Shown here: positions 17,847 to 24,965 of the stretch, piece by piece | How the letters are laid out: each line of letters opens with the position of its first letter | Position numbering within the stretch: the stretch's first letter is position 1 | Assembly: GCA_025355995.1 (NCBI GenBank) | Contig: JANXYQ010000048.1 | Span: forward strand, 1 to 57,286 | DNA: 57,286 nt | Origin: Spirochaetaceae bacterium | Lineage (GTDB): Bacteria; Spirochaetota; Spirochaetia; Treponematales; Rectinemataceae | Reading direction: 5' to 3' | Notes under the pieces: generated by a model | Database searches by the model: none | What the model was told of the DNA's origin: nothing | The model's input: only the letters and a program-made list of their open reading frames with translations | Made by a program: the position numbers and the translations under genes

Positions 17847-18806
17847 ATGGCTCATTCCCTTCGTTCACATCGCGTCCACGCGCTTGCACTGCTCGTCGCA
17901 CTAACGGCCCTTCCCTCCCTCGCGCGGGCCCAAGCCCTGCCCCCGCCCGAGGAGGGCGCGAGGGCCAGGCTCAACGGCTCTCCCCGCCACGGAGAGTGGA
18001 TCAGTTTCGAGGCCGGAGCCGGAACCGCGGCCCTCGACAAGGTTTCGGCCTGGGTCGTCTATCCCGAGCGCCCCGATCCAGCCCCCGTCGTCCTCGTGGT
18101 CCACGAGATCTTCGGCCTCAGCGATTGGGTCCGCTCCGTGGCCGACCAGCTCGCGGCCGAGGGCTTCATAGCCGTCGCCCCCGACCTCTTGAGCGGCAAG
18201 GGTCCCGACGGCGCCGGCTCCAGCTCCGTGGACGCCGACGGAGCGCGCGCGCTAATCGGAAAGCTCGATCAAGCCGAGGTCACGCGGCGCCTGGACGCGG
18301 CCGCCGCCTATGCCTTGAGCTTAAACGCCGCCTCGAAGAGCCTGGGGATAGTCGGCTTCTGCTGGGGAGGCGGCATCTCCTTCAATTACGCGACGACGCG
18401 CGCCGACCTGAAAGCTGCCGTCTCGTTCTACGGCACCCCGCCCCAGTCCGAGGCCCTCGCCCGCATTCGCTCTCCCGTCCTCGCCCTCTACGGAGGCAGC
18501 GACGCTCGCGTCACCTCGACCCAGGCCCCGACGGCGGCCGAGATGAAGCGCCTAGGCAAGCGCTTCGAATCAGAGATTTACCCCGGAGCCGGACACGCCT
18601 TCATGCGCCAGCAGGGCGGTATGGCGGGGGCCAACCTCAATGCAGCGACCCTGGGCTGGCCGAGGGCCGTCGACTTCCTCAAACGGGCATTGTTGCCGCC
18701 CGCGACTGGCGCCCTTCCGGAGCTCCCGGCAAGCGCGATCTCGGCCGTCAGCGCGAGCGCTTCGACGAGCGCCTACGACGACTGCTGCGGGCCCGATCCT
18801 ATTTAG
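17847..18806 (+). CDS. Secreted dienelactone hydrolase-family protein
   Basis: A 319-residue alpha/beta hydrolase. ATG 17847 has GGAGG six bases upstream and opens a signal peptide ending near ARA-QA. The catalytic triad of the dienelactone hydrolase family is visible as Cys172 (GFCWGGG), Asp219 (GGSDAR) and His250 (GAGHAFM), with the conserved VHEIFGL Glu. The protein is exported, whereas classical dienelactone hydrolase is cytoplasmic, so its role is probably a general esterase or thioesterase. AT-rich sequence just upstream (TATATT at 17823) may be its promoter. The last eight bases overlap the convergent gene. Confidence 0.88.
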   Translation: MAHSLRSHRVHALALLVALTALPSLARAQALPPPEEGARARLNGSPRHGEWISFEAGAGTAALDKVSAWVVYPERPDPAPVVLVVHEIFGLSDWVRSVADQLAAEGFIAVAPDLLSGKGPDGAGSSSVDADGARALIGKLDQAEVTRRLDAAAAYALSLNAASKSLGIVGFCWGGGISFNYATTRADLKAAVSFYGTPPQSEALARIRSPVLALYGGSDARVTSTQAPTAAEMKRLGKRFESEIYPGAGHAFMRQQGGMAGANLNAATLGWPRAVDFLKRALLPPATGALPELPASAISAVSASASTSAYDDCCGPDPI

Positions 18807-19338
18807 AAAGCGATACCTTGACCCGTATCACCGCGCGCGAGGGCATGCTCATCCCCACTATCCAGGCGGTGCCCGAGCTGAGTCCCGCCTTCGCGGCGGC
18901 GAGTTCTATCGCCTTCGTGGCCGGCTGGAGAAGCTCCTTGCCGACCTTGAGATCGGCTATCGTGATGTCGACCGTGATCGTCTTGTAGACCTTAGGATAG
19001 GGCCCCGCCTTGTACTTAAGGTCGACCGAATACAGTACCCAGGACCCCGAGCGCTCCACCGGCACCGGCGTCCCGGCCTCGTAGGAGAAATTCGCGCTCC
19101 CCCGGGTCAGGAAATTCTTCGCGCGCGTATCAAAACTAGTGGGCGCCAGCCGGCTCAAAACCTCCCCGCCTACAAGCATCTTGTCGAGGTAGAGCTTATT
19201 CCCCTCCGACGAAGACCCCTCCTCTACCAGCACATAGCAGGTAGCATTCCCGGATTTGAGCCCTCCGAGGGCCGAGAGCGGCACAGTAAAGAGGACGAGG
19301 GCAAAAAACGCCAAGACGCCGGAAAACCTTCGATTCAT
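18799..19338 (-). CDS. Small secreted protein of unknown function
   Basis: A 179-residue protein with GGAGGCGGT before its ATG and a signal peptide (MNRRFSGVLAFFALVLFTVPLSA). The mature part is rich in beta-type sequence (ATCYVLVEEG, YLDKMLVGGE, VLYSVDLKYK, TITVDITIADLKVGK), suggesting a compact beta domain. I recognise no family. It converges on the hydrolase gene with an eight-base overlap and lies 109 bases from the tRNA on the opposite strand, at the chromosomal edge of the prophage. Confidence 0.7.
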   Translation of the reverse strand: MNRRFSGVLAFFALVLFTVPLSALGGLKSGNATCYVLVEEGSSSEGNKLYLDKMLVGGEVLSRLAPTSFDTRAKNFLTRGSANFSYEAGTPVPVERSGSWVLYSVDLKYKAGPYPKVYKTITVDITIADLKVGKELLQPATKAIELAAAKAGLSSGTAWIVGMSMPSRAVIRVKVSLSK

Positions 19339-19447
19339 ACCGCCTCCAGACCATAGAAGGTACTGCGCCCAAGGCGGAATCCCCCGCCCCCTCTTGATTT
19401 CCCCCGGATTCTTTGTCTATAGTGGCACATCGCGCCTGCGATATCTT

Positions 19448-19520
19448 GGGGAATTAGCTCAGTTGGTAGAGCGATAGGTTCGCAATCTATAGGTCGGGGG
19501 TTCGAATCCCCCATTCTCCA
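19448..19520 (+). tRNA. tRNA-Ala (anticodon CGC)
   Basis: A complete cloverleaf of 73 bases: acceptor GGGGAAT / ATTCTCC, D-arm with AGCTCAGTTGGTAGAGC, anticodon loop TTCGCAA, T-arm with GGTTCGAATCC. The CGC anticodon reads GCG (alanine). CCA is not encoded. The prophage integrase starts 72 bases downstream, so this gene is the likely integration target; its 3' half is regenerated by the phage copy. Confidence 0.95.
19500..19520 (+). other. Candidate left attachment site (attL core) in the tRNA 3' end
   Basis: The T-loop/acceptor end of the tRNA gene is the usual crossover core for tyrosine integrases located immediately downstream of a tRNA. Only one copy is visible because the right prophage end lies outside the window. 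The exact core limits cannot be set here. Confidence 0.55.
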
Positions 19521-19558
19521 TAAGGATTTAGCGAAGAAAACCGGCGACCACCGGCCCG

Positions 19559-19580
19559 TGTTACGTCAACCCTGTTACGT
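19559..19580 (+). repeat. Direct repeat before the integrase gene (possible arm sites)
   Basis: TGTTACGT occurs twice, at 19559 and 19573, 14 bases apart, between the tRNA and the integrase start. Short direct repeats in this position are often integrase arm-binding sites or an operator of the integrase gene. Only two copies are seen, so this is tentative. Confidence 0.35.
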
Positions 19581-19591
19581 TGAGGGTACCG

Positions 19592-20956
19592 ATGATACAT
19601 AGGCCGGTGGTTTCTTTTGAGCCGTTCCGACGCGCGAATGCTGCGGGCGAGCGCATCATCTATGTCCGCTTCTTCGACGAGGCCGGAGCCGTCATTGCGA
19701 CGCGCTCCACCGGCTGCACCGAGGCAAAGGCGGCCTCCTTTGAGATCAGCCGGCTCCTCGCGGAGCTCGACTTCGCCGAGCTCGCGGCCGCCCGCACCGC
19801 AAGGAAAGCCCACGCCGCCGCCTACGACACGGGCCTGGGCGACCTGACCCTCGCCGCCTTCTTCCGCTGGTACTGGTCTGAAGAAGGGCTCTACGTGAAG
19901 GACCGCCGGGAGACCTCCCGCGCCCTCGCGTCGGACTACCTTCGGGTCAACCACCACTATCTCGAGGCCTATGTCCTTCCCTACCCCGCCTTCACCACAA
20001 TCCCCCTGCGCCAGGCCTCCTTTCTCCTCGTCGACGGCTTCTTCCGCTGGGCGCGGAAGCGCGGCCGCACCAGCGAGCCCGGAACCCCTCTGTCCCGGGA
20101 CATGTTCGAGGCCATCCGCAACGTCATTCGTGGCCCCCTCAACTGGGCCGCGGCCCGGGGGCTCTGCAAGAAAATCGACTTCAAGGGCATCGTCCTGCCG
20201 GAGCGGGTCGAGCGGGAGCGGGGCATCATCTCCGACGACGAGATCCATCGGCTCCTCGCCCTCCCCGTCCAGCAGCTCTGGCGGGAGGCCTCGGGCGAGA
20301 ATAAGCTCCGGGCCGACGTGAAGCCGCGGCCGCGGCGGGCCGGCGGGGAGAAGGTCGAGAAGGGCTCGGAGCCGGTCGACATCAGGATGAAGGCCTTCGT
20401 CCTTATGGGGCCCTACCTTGGCTTCCGCCGCGGCGAGGAGCGCGGGCTTCGCTGGCGGTCGGTAGACCTGAAGTCCGGCCTGGTCAAGGTCGAGAATAAT
20501 TATGTGCGGGGCGACGGCGACAAGCGGCCGAAGGCCGACAGCTTCGGGATCATCCCCATCGCCCCCGAGCTCGAGGTGGTTCTCTGGGAGCTGAAAGAGT
20601 TCGCGAAGGCCCTCGGCCTCGACAGCCCGGACGACTACGTGCTCTTCAACCCGAGGGACACCGCTAAACCTGCGAGCGAGAAGACCCTGCGCCGGGGCTG
20701 GGACCGCTCTTTGCGCATGATCGGGATCTCCGAGGACGAGCGGAAGCGGCGCAACCTCGTCCCCCATGGGACCCGGCACCGCTTCGCCACGAAGCTCGTC
20801 GAGGCGGGAATCGACCCGCGCATCGCCCAGAGGTTCACACGGCATAAGACCCTGGCCATGCTCGCCCGGTACTCGGACCATATCAGCACGGAAACAATGG
20901 CGCAGGCGATGGAGGCGATCAGGGGGCGCCCGTCTTCACGGCCTCACTCAGTATGA
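19592..20956 (+). CDS. int: Tyrosine-type site-specific integrase
   Basis: A 454-residue phage recombinase that would insert and excise the prophage at the tRNA. ATG 19592 is preceded by GAGGG; an in-frame TTG at 19580 is possible but unlikely. The N-terminal 200 residues form the core-binding part. The catalytic domain shows the first Arg in GFRRGEERGLRW, the His-x-x-Arg box in PHGTRHRFATKL and the nucleophile Tyr in MLARYSDH. All catalytic residues are present. It overlaps the convergent cargo gene by 13 bases. Confidence 0.95.
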   Translation: MIHRPVVSFEPFRRANAAGERIIYVRFFDEAGAVIATRSTGCTEAKAASFEISRLLAELDFAELAAARTARKAHAAAYDTGLGDLTLAAFFRWYWSEEGLYVKDRRETSRALASDYLRVNHHYLEAYVLPYPAFTTIPLRQASFLLVDGFFRWARKRGRTSEPGTPLSRDMFEAIRNVIRGPLNWAAARGLCKKIDFKGIVLPERVERERGIISDDEIHRLLALPVQQLWREASGENKLRADVKPRPRRAGGEKVEKGSEPVDIRMKAFVLMGPYLGFRRGEERGLRWRSVDLKSGLVKVENNYVRGDGDKRPKADSFGIIPIAPELEVVLWELKEFAKALGLDSPDDYVLFNPRDTAKPASEKTLRRGWDRSLRMIGISEDERKRRNLVPHGTRHRFATKLVEAGIDPRIAQRFTRHKTLAMLARYSDHISTETMAQAMEAIRGRPSSRPHSV

Positions 20957-21387
20957 TCAATAGATATTTCAATCTTGCGGGGCTGATTTATAGGAATTGG
21001 ATTAATCAATTCATTGAAAGTGCGTATTGTTTTTGGTAAAAAGTTTTCAATACTAGAAAACATATCACTAAGCGATGAGAAAATTATTCTACCTTCTGCA
21101 TCATAGAGCACAGTGGAAATATAAACCCTATGAAAAGTCTTATCGGAATTGTTTTTTATTCTTGCAAAAACTTCAATAGCTGCGCGATTTTCTTCATTCG
21201 ACTGAATAATAATTGGCCCCGCTCCTTCATTGAGGACTGTGAATGTTTGTGATTCAACTTGGCCATCATAAATCCATGTGCCATCGGAGGAGAGGATTAC
21301 TTTTTGACCATCAGCAGTTTTAGCTTCTTGCTGGCCAAATACCTCGAGCGCTACGAATATTAAAAGTAATACACAGAGCTTTTTCAA
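20944..21387 (-). CDS. AT-rich secreted cargo protein (possible lysogenic conversion gene)
   Basis: A 147-residue exported protein starting at TTG 21387 with GGAGG six bases upstream. It has a signal peptide (KKLCVLLLIFVALEVFG), then a KTADGQKVILSSDGTWIY segment resembling the short DUF3157-type motif, then a beta-rich C-terminal half (FARIKNNSDKTFHRVYISTVLYD) similar to FxLYD-like domains. Base composition is far more AT-rich than all neighbours. It sits on its own strand between integrase and repressor. These are the marks of a recently gained moron expressed from the prophage; its function is unknown. Confidence 0.75.
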   Translation of the reverse strand: MKKLCVLLLIFVALEVFGQQEAKTADGQKVILSSDGTWIYDGQVESQTFTVLNEGAGPIIIQSNEENRAAIEVFARIKNNSDKTFHRVYISTVLYDAEGRIIFSSLSDMFSSIENFLPKTIRTFNELINPIPINQPRKIEISIDHTE

Positions 21388-21472
21388 TCAGTTCCTCCAT
21401 TCAATTGTCTTGTTTTATTTATGGTTGCCTTATTCTGAACTTTATTATTTTACTTTTCGGGCAACGCCCGAT

Positions 21473-21820
21473 TTAGCCGCCGCCGGCACGGGCCAACTCG
21501 GATCGCTTCAGCTCTGCGGCTGGGTGAATGAAAATTATCGCCGATTCGAGTTGATTATCATCCAGGACAAGCAAGTCGTCAACGATAGATGCGATCCTTG
21601 GTGGCACATTCATGCCGGCGGCTTCCTCGCCACGAACAAGATACTCAACGGTTGTATGAAGAGCTTTCGCAATCGTGACTGCTTCATCCGCTCGGGGAAA
21701 CAAACCCCGCCGGCGATAAGTATTCCAAGCTCCACGGGTTAATCCGGCCTTATTTGCGAGATATTCGATGGTCGTTCCTTGCGACTTTGCGGCACCCTTC
21801 ACCCGCTCAAAAAAATCCAT
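21473..21820 (-). CDS. Phage repressor with helix-turn-helix domain (CI-like)
   Basis: A 115-residue DNA-binding protein. Residues 1-65 form an HTH_3/XRE-type domain (TTIEYLANKAGLTRGAWNTYRRRG, then DEAVTIAKALHTTVEYLV). The C-terminal 50 residues are short and lack a LexA-type peptidase, so RecA-triggered self-cleavage is not expected. ATG 21820 matches the usual repressor N-terminus; TTG 21853 in frame is an alternative. It is divergent from a small AbrB-like gene across about 100 bases containing a palindrome and repeated GTGACC half-sites. That layout makes it the likely maintenance repressor. A small hairpin (21457-21471) overlaps its end. Confidence 0.85.
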   Translation of the reverse strand: MDFFERVKGAAKSQGTTIEYLANKAGLTRGAWNTYRRRGLFPRADEAVTIAKALHTTVEYLVRGEEAAGMNVPPRIASIVDDLLVLDDNQLESAIIFIHPAAELKRSELARAGGG

Positions 21821-21842
21821 ACCTACAATATCGTAATAAAAA

Positions 21843-21921
21843 GTGACCTCCAAGCAACTTTATAAGTTGACAATGTGACCCGAAGGGTGTAATTTATATT
21901 GATAAGTAACCCGGAGGTCAC
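21843..21921. promoter_or_regulatory. Immunity-switch operator/promoter region
   Basis: Between the divergent repressor and AbrB-like genes lie: a perfect palindrome CAACTT-TAT-AAGTTG (21855-21869); a rightward -35 TTGACA (21867-21872) overlapping it, with an AT-rich -10 near 21890-21900; and related half-sites GTGACCTCC (21843), GTGACCCG (21875), GTAACCCGG (21906) and GGAGGTCAC (21913-21921, the exact inverse of the first). The last doubles as the ribosome site of the rightward gene. This fits a repressor-controlled early promoter. Confidence 0.65.
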
Positions 21922-21922
21922 A

Positions 21923-22132
21923 ATGGCGGCTGTAAGAATTGGTTCCTACAAGCTTCGGAAGTCTGGAAACCGGGGATCTTCGGTGGCCGTCCCGGCCGTT
22001 TATCTCGAAGACGCAAAGCTTAGGAAGGGTAAAGAGATAGGGCTCTGGAGGCTTGGGAAGCTCCTGATCATGGCACCCCCGGGAGTTTCGGTTGATCAGG
22101 AGCTCGAAGTGGCTCGCGGGGAGCCGGCATGA
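21923..22132 (+). CDS. AbrB/SpoVT-like small DNA-binding protein in the Cro position
   Basis: A 69-residue protein. ATG 21923 has GGAGG upstream. The sequence (KLRKSGNRGSSVAVPAVYLEDAKLRKGKEIGLWRLGKLLIMAPPG) matches the swapped-hairpin AbrB/MazE fold: a short basic strand, VPAVYLEDAKLRKGKEI, and a second strand pair. It is the first gene rightward from the immunity operator, where lambdoid phages encode Cro. It could act as an anti-repressor or early regulator. An antitoxin role is less likely because no toxin follows. Confidence 0.65.
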   Translation: MAAVRIGSYKLRKSGNRGSSVAVPAVYLEDAKLRKGKEIGLWRLGKLLIMAPPGVSVDQELEVARGEPA

Positions 22133-22224
22133 AGCTCGCCCTAGACTTCACCAAGGAGGCGCGCCACCTGGTCCGGCTGGGACTGGCCCGGCGGGCCGAG
22201 CTGAAGAAGCGGGGCCGCGGATGA
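22129..22224 (+). CDS. Very small basic protein
   Basis: A 31-codon frame beginning in an ATGA overlap with the previous stop. The product is basic (KLALDFTKEARHLVRLGLARR). It is kept because start, stop and codon use fit a chain of overlapping genes. Function unknown. Confidence 0.45.
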   Translation: MKLALDFTKEARHLVRLGLARRAELKKRGRG

Positions 22225-22301
22225 GCGCCCGCCGCCGCCCCTGGCGCCGCCGCGTCAACCACTTCGGCCGGGACCTGCCCATCCGCGAGGTCCTCCAGTG
22301 A
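22221..22301 (+). CDS. Very small Arg-rich protein
   Basis: A 26-codon frame starting in an ATGA overlap with the previous gene and ending in an overlap with the next. The product is Arg-rich at the N-terminus (SARRRPWRRRVNHF). Function unknown; nucleic-acid binding is possible from charge alone. Confidence 0.4.
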   Translation: MSARRRPWRRRVNHFGRDLPIREVLQ

Positions 22302-22414
22302 TCACCCTCCGCGACCTCCTTCCATACATGCGGCGCTACCGTCGCGGAGAGCTGAGCCGCAAGGCCATGGTCTCGGCGATCACGCTCTGGCAAGAGACGG
22401 GGGCCCGCCCATGA
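22298..22414 (+). CDS. Very small protein of the early operon
   Basis: A 38-codon frame with a GTG start overlapping the previous stop (GTGA); its own stop overlaps the next ATG. The product (MITLRDLLPYMRRYRRGEL) is amphipathic and basic. No family is recognised. Coupled overlaps on both sides support it as a translated gene. Confidence 0.45.
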   Translation: MITLRDLLPYMRRYRRGELSRKAMVSAITLWQETGARP

Positions 22415-22662
22415 GCGATGCCGTCGCCCGCCCTATCCCCCTGACGCTCAAGCAGCTCGCCGCCGCGATCGAGGCGGACTATCCGGAAACCTCGATCACC
22501 GTGAAGGTCCTTCGACGATTCCTAGTCCAGGGCCTGCCGCACATGCACATCGGCAATACGATCTTCCTTCTCCGCGAGGACTACGATGGATGGATCCTCG
22601 CGCAGAGGACGACGACATTCACGGCCTTCCGTTCTGAGAAGAAAGCGGAGGCGGGAGCTTGA
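22411..22662 (+). CDS. Small winged-helix/excisionase-like DNA-binding protein
   Basis: An 83-residue protein. LTLKQLAAAIEADYPETSITVKVLRRFLVQGLPHMHIGNTIFLLREDYDGWI has the pattern of a MerR-like helix-turn-helix followed by the YLLREDFDAWI-type strand seen in excisionases and helix_turn_helix_17 proteins. It is in the early operon close to the integrase, so an excisionase or early regulator role is plausible. It overlaps both neighbours by four bases. Confidence 0.55.
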   Translation: MSDAVARPIPLTLKQLAAAIEADYPETSITVKVLRRFLVQGLPHMHIGNTIFLLREDYDGWILAQRTTTFTAFRSEKKAEAGA

Positions 22663-23033
22663 GCGGTTGCAAGAAGTGCGGCATGTGCTGTCGCGCGATC
22701 GTCCTGCCTTTCACGAGGGACGAGCTCGAGCATCGAGTCCAGGAGGGCATAACGGGAGACCCCGTCTTCATCCTCGTCAACTGGGAGGAGATCAGCCAGA
22801 TCGAGGCCTATCAGGTCAACGGACACTTGACCCATTGGGGCGAGCTCCGCGGTTCTTCCTTTTGGCGTTGCAAGCTCCTCATCGGGAATCGGTGTTCGAT
22901 CCATAAGGAGTCCCCGCGGGTTTGCAAAGCCTACCCCTGGTATGACAACGCGCCTCACTACGACGCGCTCTACTCGCCGCGTTGCGGCTTCCAGTCCGAT
23001 GTGAAGGCTCTCTTCAAGGAGGCCCGCTCTTGA
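22659..23033 (+). CDS. YkgJ-family cysteine-cluster protein
   Basis: A 124-residue protein starting at TTG 22659 in a TTGA overlap with the previous gene. The N-terminal CKKCGMCC cluster, WRCKLLIGNRCSIHKESPRVCKAYP and a late CGF match the YkgJ zinc/iron-chelating family, which coordinates metal through about eight Cys. The molecular role of this family is poorly known. Its presence in phage early regions is recurrent, but no partner is evident here. Confidence 0.8.
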   Translation: MSGCKKCGMCCRAIVLPFTRDELEHRVQEGITGDPVFILVNWEEISQIEAYQVNGHLTHWGELRGSSFWRCKLLIGNRCSIHKESPRVCKAYPWYDNAPHYDALYSPRCGFQSDVKALFKEARS

Positions 23034-23395
23034 GCGCGGCCTCGAAGGCGGCCTGGCGCCACGCCCACCCAGCCGCGGCCGCAGAGCTTAACAAGCAATA
23101 TCGGCTTCGAATCCGCCGCGAGGCGATCGAAGCCTATGGCGGGAAGTGCATGAGATGCCCGGATCGCAACCCGGATCATCTGGAGTTCGACCACGCGAAC
23201 GGCGGTGGCAACGAGCATCGCGACGCGATCTTCGGCTACGGCCACTCCTCGCCCGGCGGTTGGAACTTCCTCCTCTGGCTCAAGAAGCAGGGCTACCCGC
23301 AGGACCTCGGCATCCAGCTCCTCTGCGAGGACTGCCATGACAAGAAGGATGGCCGCGTTCCTCAACGAAGGCGAGTGGGGGCGGGCGCGGCATGA
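23030..23395 (+). CDS. HNH-like zinc nuclease-fold protein
   Basis: A 121-residue protein starting at TTG 23030, overlapping the previous stop. It has a basic N-terminus (YRLRIRREAIEAYGGK), a first metal pair CMRC, the LEFDHANGGGNEHR segment in place of the HNH active-site strand, and a second metal pair LLCEDCHDKKDG. The pattern fits small HNH endonucleases, with His in FDH as the general base. Phage HNH proteins often sit beside terminases; this one is in the early region. Cleavage activity is inferred only. Confidence 0.7.
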   Translation: MSAASKAAWRHAHPAAAAELNKQYRLRIRREAIEAYGGKCMRCPDRNPDHLEFDHANGGGNEHRDAIFGYGHSSPGGWNFLLWLKKQGYPQDLGIQLLCEDCHDKKDGRVPQRRRVGAGAA

Positions 23396-23552
23396 GCGGA
23401 AGGATTCGCGTCTCCCCTAAGTCGGAGAGGACCTCGACCTCCTCGAGAGGGAGACGCTCGCCTACGTCGACGGGAAGCGCTCCCAGGCGCAGCTCGACTT
23501 CGAGGACAAGAAAAAGGACGAGGCGCAGCCGGAGCTCGCCGCCGTCAGCTAG
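23349..23552 (+). pseudogene. Small gene interrupted by an in-frame TAA
   Basis: Frame 23349-23552 reads MAAFLNEGEWGRARHERKDSRLP, then TAA (23418-23420), then VGEDLDLLERETLAYVDGK and continues to TAG. Codon use on both sides of the TAA has the G/C third bases of true genes here, and the second part has no start codon. Alternatively the second part is reached by a frameshift from the ATG at 23392, whose frame otherwise turns into a Ser/Arg-rich shadow. It is either a broken gene or one expressed by recoding. Confidence 0.45.
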
Positions 23553-23560
23553 TCGTTCGC

Positions 23561-23579
23561 GCCTCCGCCTAGCGGGGGC
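23561..23579 (+). repeat. Short hairpin between early genes
   Basis: An eight-pair stem GCCTCCGC / GCGGGGGC with one T-G pair and a CTA loop, immediately after the interrupted gene. No T-run follows, so it is not a clear terminator. Confidence 0.35.
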
Positions 23580-23600
23580 ATCCATCGGTACGAGGTGACT

Positions 23601-24185
23601 ATGGACCAGTCGAATCGCGAGAAGAGCATGGAGGCCCTGGCCTCGAGCATCGAGGTGATGCAGATCCTCCAGATCCCGTCCATCATCACAAGCCTGCGCC
23701 AGCAGGTCGAGCTCTACGAGGGCCTCAAGCTCAAGATGCTCGACCACCCCATCGCGGGAGTCGCGGCCAAGCTCTACGACCTGTACTCGCTCACGATCTC
23801 GCTTGAGGTCGCACACGAGGCCTACCTCCTCCAGCGCTGGCCGCTCCCAATGGGGCTTCCCGAGAACGAGGCGTTCCAGAAGATGTGGTTCGCCGCCGCG
23901 CAGAAAGCGGGCATCCTGCCCTCGCCCCAGCAGGCGGCCCCAGCCGCCGCTCCGATTCCGGCGATGGCCCCTACCCCGACCAACAAGCCGCCCAAGGCCA
24001 GCGGCTACCGCGCCTTCCTCTGCCGACTCTTCCACCTGAGCCCGGCCGTTCAGGCTGCCCCCACCCTCGAGGAGCAGCGCCTGGTTGAGGCCGAGGCGGA
24101 CCTCAAGAAGACCATGGAGGAGAGCGAAGAGGCCTCCGCTCCCGAACCCGTCGAACAGCCCTCGCCTGGTGAGGACAGCGAATAG
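23601..24185 (+). CDS. Early phage protein of unknown function with Pro-rich acidic tail
   Basis: A 194-residue protein; ATG 23601 follows ACGAGGTGACT. The first 110 residues are helical (ALASSIEVMQILQIPSIITSLRQQV) and cytoplasmic in character. Residues 110-135 are Ala/Pro/Thr-rich linker, then a short KASGYRAFLCRLFHLS segment and an acidic tail (EESEEASAPEPVEQ). I recognise no family. The next gene follows 13 bases later. Confidence 0.6.
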   Translation: MDQSNREKSMEALASSIEVMQILQIPSIITSLRQQVELYEGLKLKMLDHPIAGVAAKLYDLYSLTISLEVAHEAYLLQRWPLPMGLPENEAFQKMWFAAAQKAGILPSPQQAAPAAAPIPAMAPTPTNKPPKASGYRAFLCRLFHLSPAVQAAPTLEEQRLVEAEADLKKTMEESEEASAPEPVEQPSPGEDSE

Positions 24186-24198
24186 ATCGGAGGTACCC

Positions 24199-24675
24199 AT
24201 GAGCTGGGGAAGGAATTTCATAGGGAAGGCCCGGGACGTCATCGCGAATACCAAGGCGGAAGCGGTTCGCTTCGAGGATGAGACGAAGAAGGTGCTCGCC
24301 TCCCTCGAGGGCGACGTGGAGGCGGGGTACACCCGCGCCTACCACCACGCCCTCGTCGCGGAGGCGAACCTCGCCAAGGCCGAGCACGACCTCATCGAGA
24401 AGATCGGCGAAGCCTTCGTGGCCGGCGGCCGGGACCTCGAGCGGCTCGGGGTCCACATGGAGAGTTCCGGGCACATCGGAGCGGACGGGCAGGGATTCGT
24501 GCAGATCACCCTCAAGACCTCGCCGCAGCCCCTCCCCGCCAATCCGGATGCGATGCCCGAGACGGGCGCGCAGGCGGCACAGCCCGAGGCCACCGAGGCC
24601 GCGCCCGAGCCCGCCCCGGCGGAGCCCGCACAGGACGCCAAGGGCGACGCCACGGCGCCGGCGGAAGGAAGCTGA
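24199..24675 (+). CDS. Early phage protein, helical with acidic Ala/Pro-rich tail
   Basis: A 158-residue protein with GGAGGTACCC before ATG 24199. Residues 1-80 are amphipathic helix (FIGKARDVIANTKAEAVRFEDETKKVLASLEGDVEAG), the middle has a short Gly-rich turn (SSGHIGADGQGFVQITLK), and the last 50 residues are disordered Ala/Pro/Glu. The two neighbouring genes have similar low-complexity tails. Function unknown. Confidence 0.6.
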   Translation: MSWGRNFIGKARDVIANTKAEAVRFEDETKKVLASLEGDVEAGYTRAYHHALVAEANLAKAEHDLIEKIGEAFVAGGRDLERLGVHMESSGHIGADGQGFVQITLKTSPQPLPANPDAMPETGAQAAQPEATEAAPEPAPAEPAQDAKGDATAPAEGS

Positions 24676-24676
24676 A

Positions 24677-24919
24677 ATGGCCGCCCCGAAGAAACCCGCG
24701 GCGCCGAAGAAGCTGACCGCCAAGCAGGCCGCGAAGGCCAAGGCTATCGCCGAGAAGCTCGGAATCTCGGGCGACACCTACGACCCGGCCCTCATCAAGA
24801 TCGCGCGGAAGCAGGCGCTCACCCGCCTCGAGGACTACGACATGCTCCTCGCGATCGTCGACCACAAGCCGAGGGTGAAGAAGCCCAAGGCGTCACCCCC
24901 GGAATCTCCGAAGGCCTAG
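24677..24919 (+). CDS. Small Lys-rich protein of the early operon
   Basis: An 80-residue basic protein with Lys/Ala/Pro-rich ends (APKKPAAPKKLTAKQAAKAKA and KPRVKKPKASPPESPKA) flanking a short helical core (YDPALIKIARKQALTRLEDYDMLLAIVDHKP). The composition suggests nucleic-acid binding. It starts one base after the previous stop. No family recognised. Confidence 0.55.
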   Translation: MAAPKKPAAPKKLTAKQAAKAKAIAEKLGISGDTYDPALIKIARKQALTRLEDYDMLLAIVDHKPRVKKPKASPPESPKA

Positions 24920-24965
24920 CCTTCGTTCTCGCAGCTTTACCGGAAACGGAAAGGAGGTGATTTCA

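Noticed and set aside
23392-23598. 68-codon frame MSGRIRVSPK...
   Set aside because: After about 12 residues it becomes Ser/Arg repeats, the mark of a shadow; the coding signal lies in the other frame.
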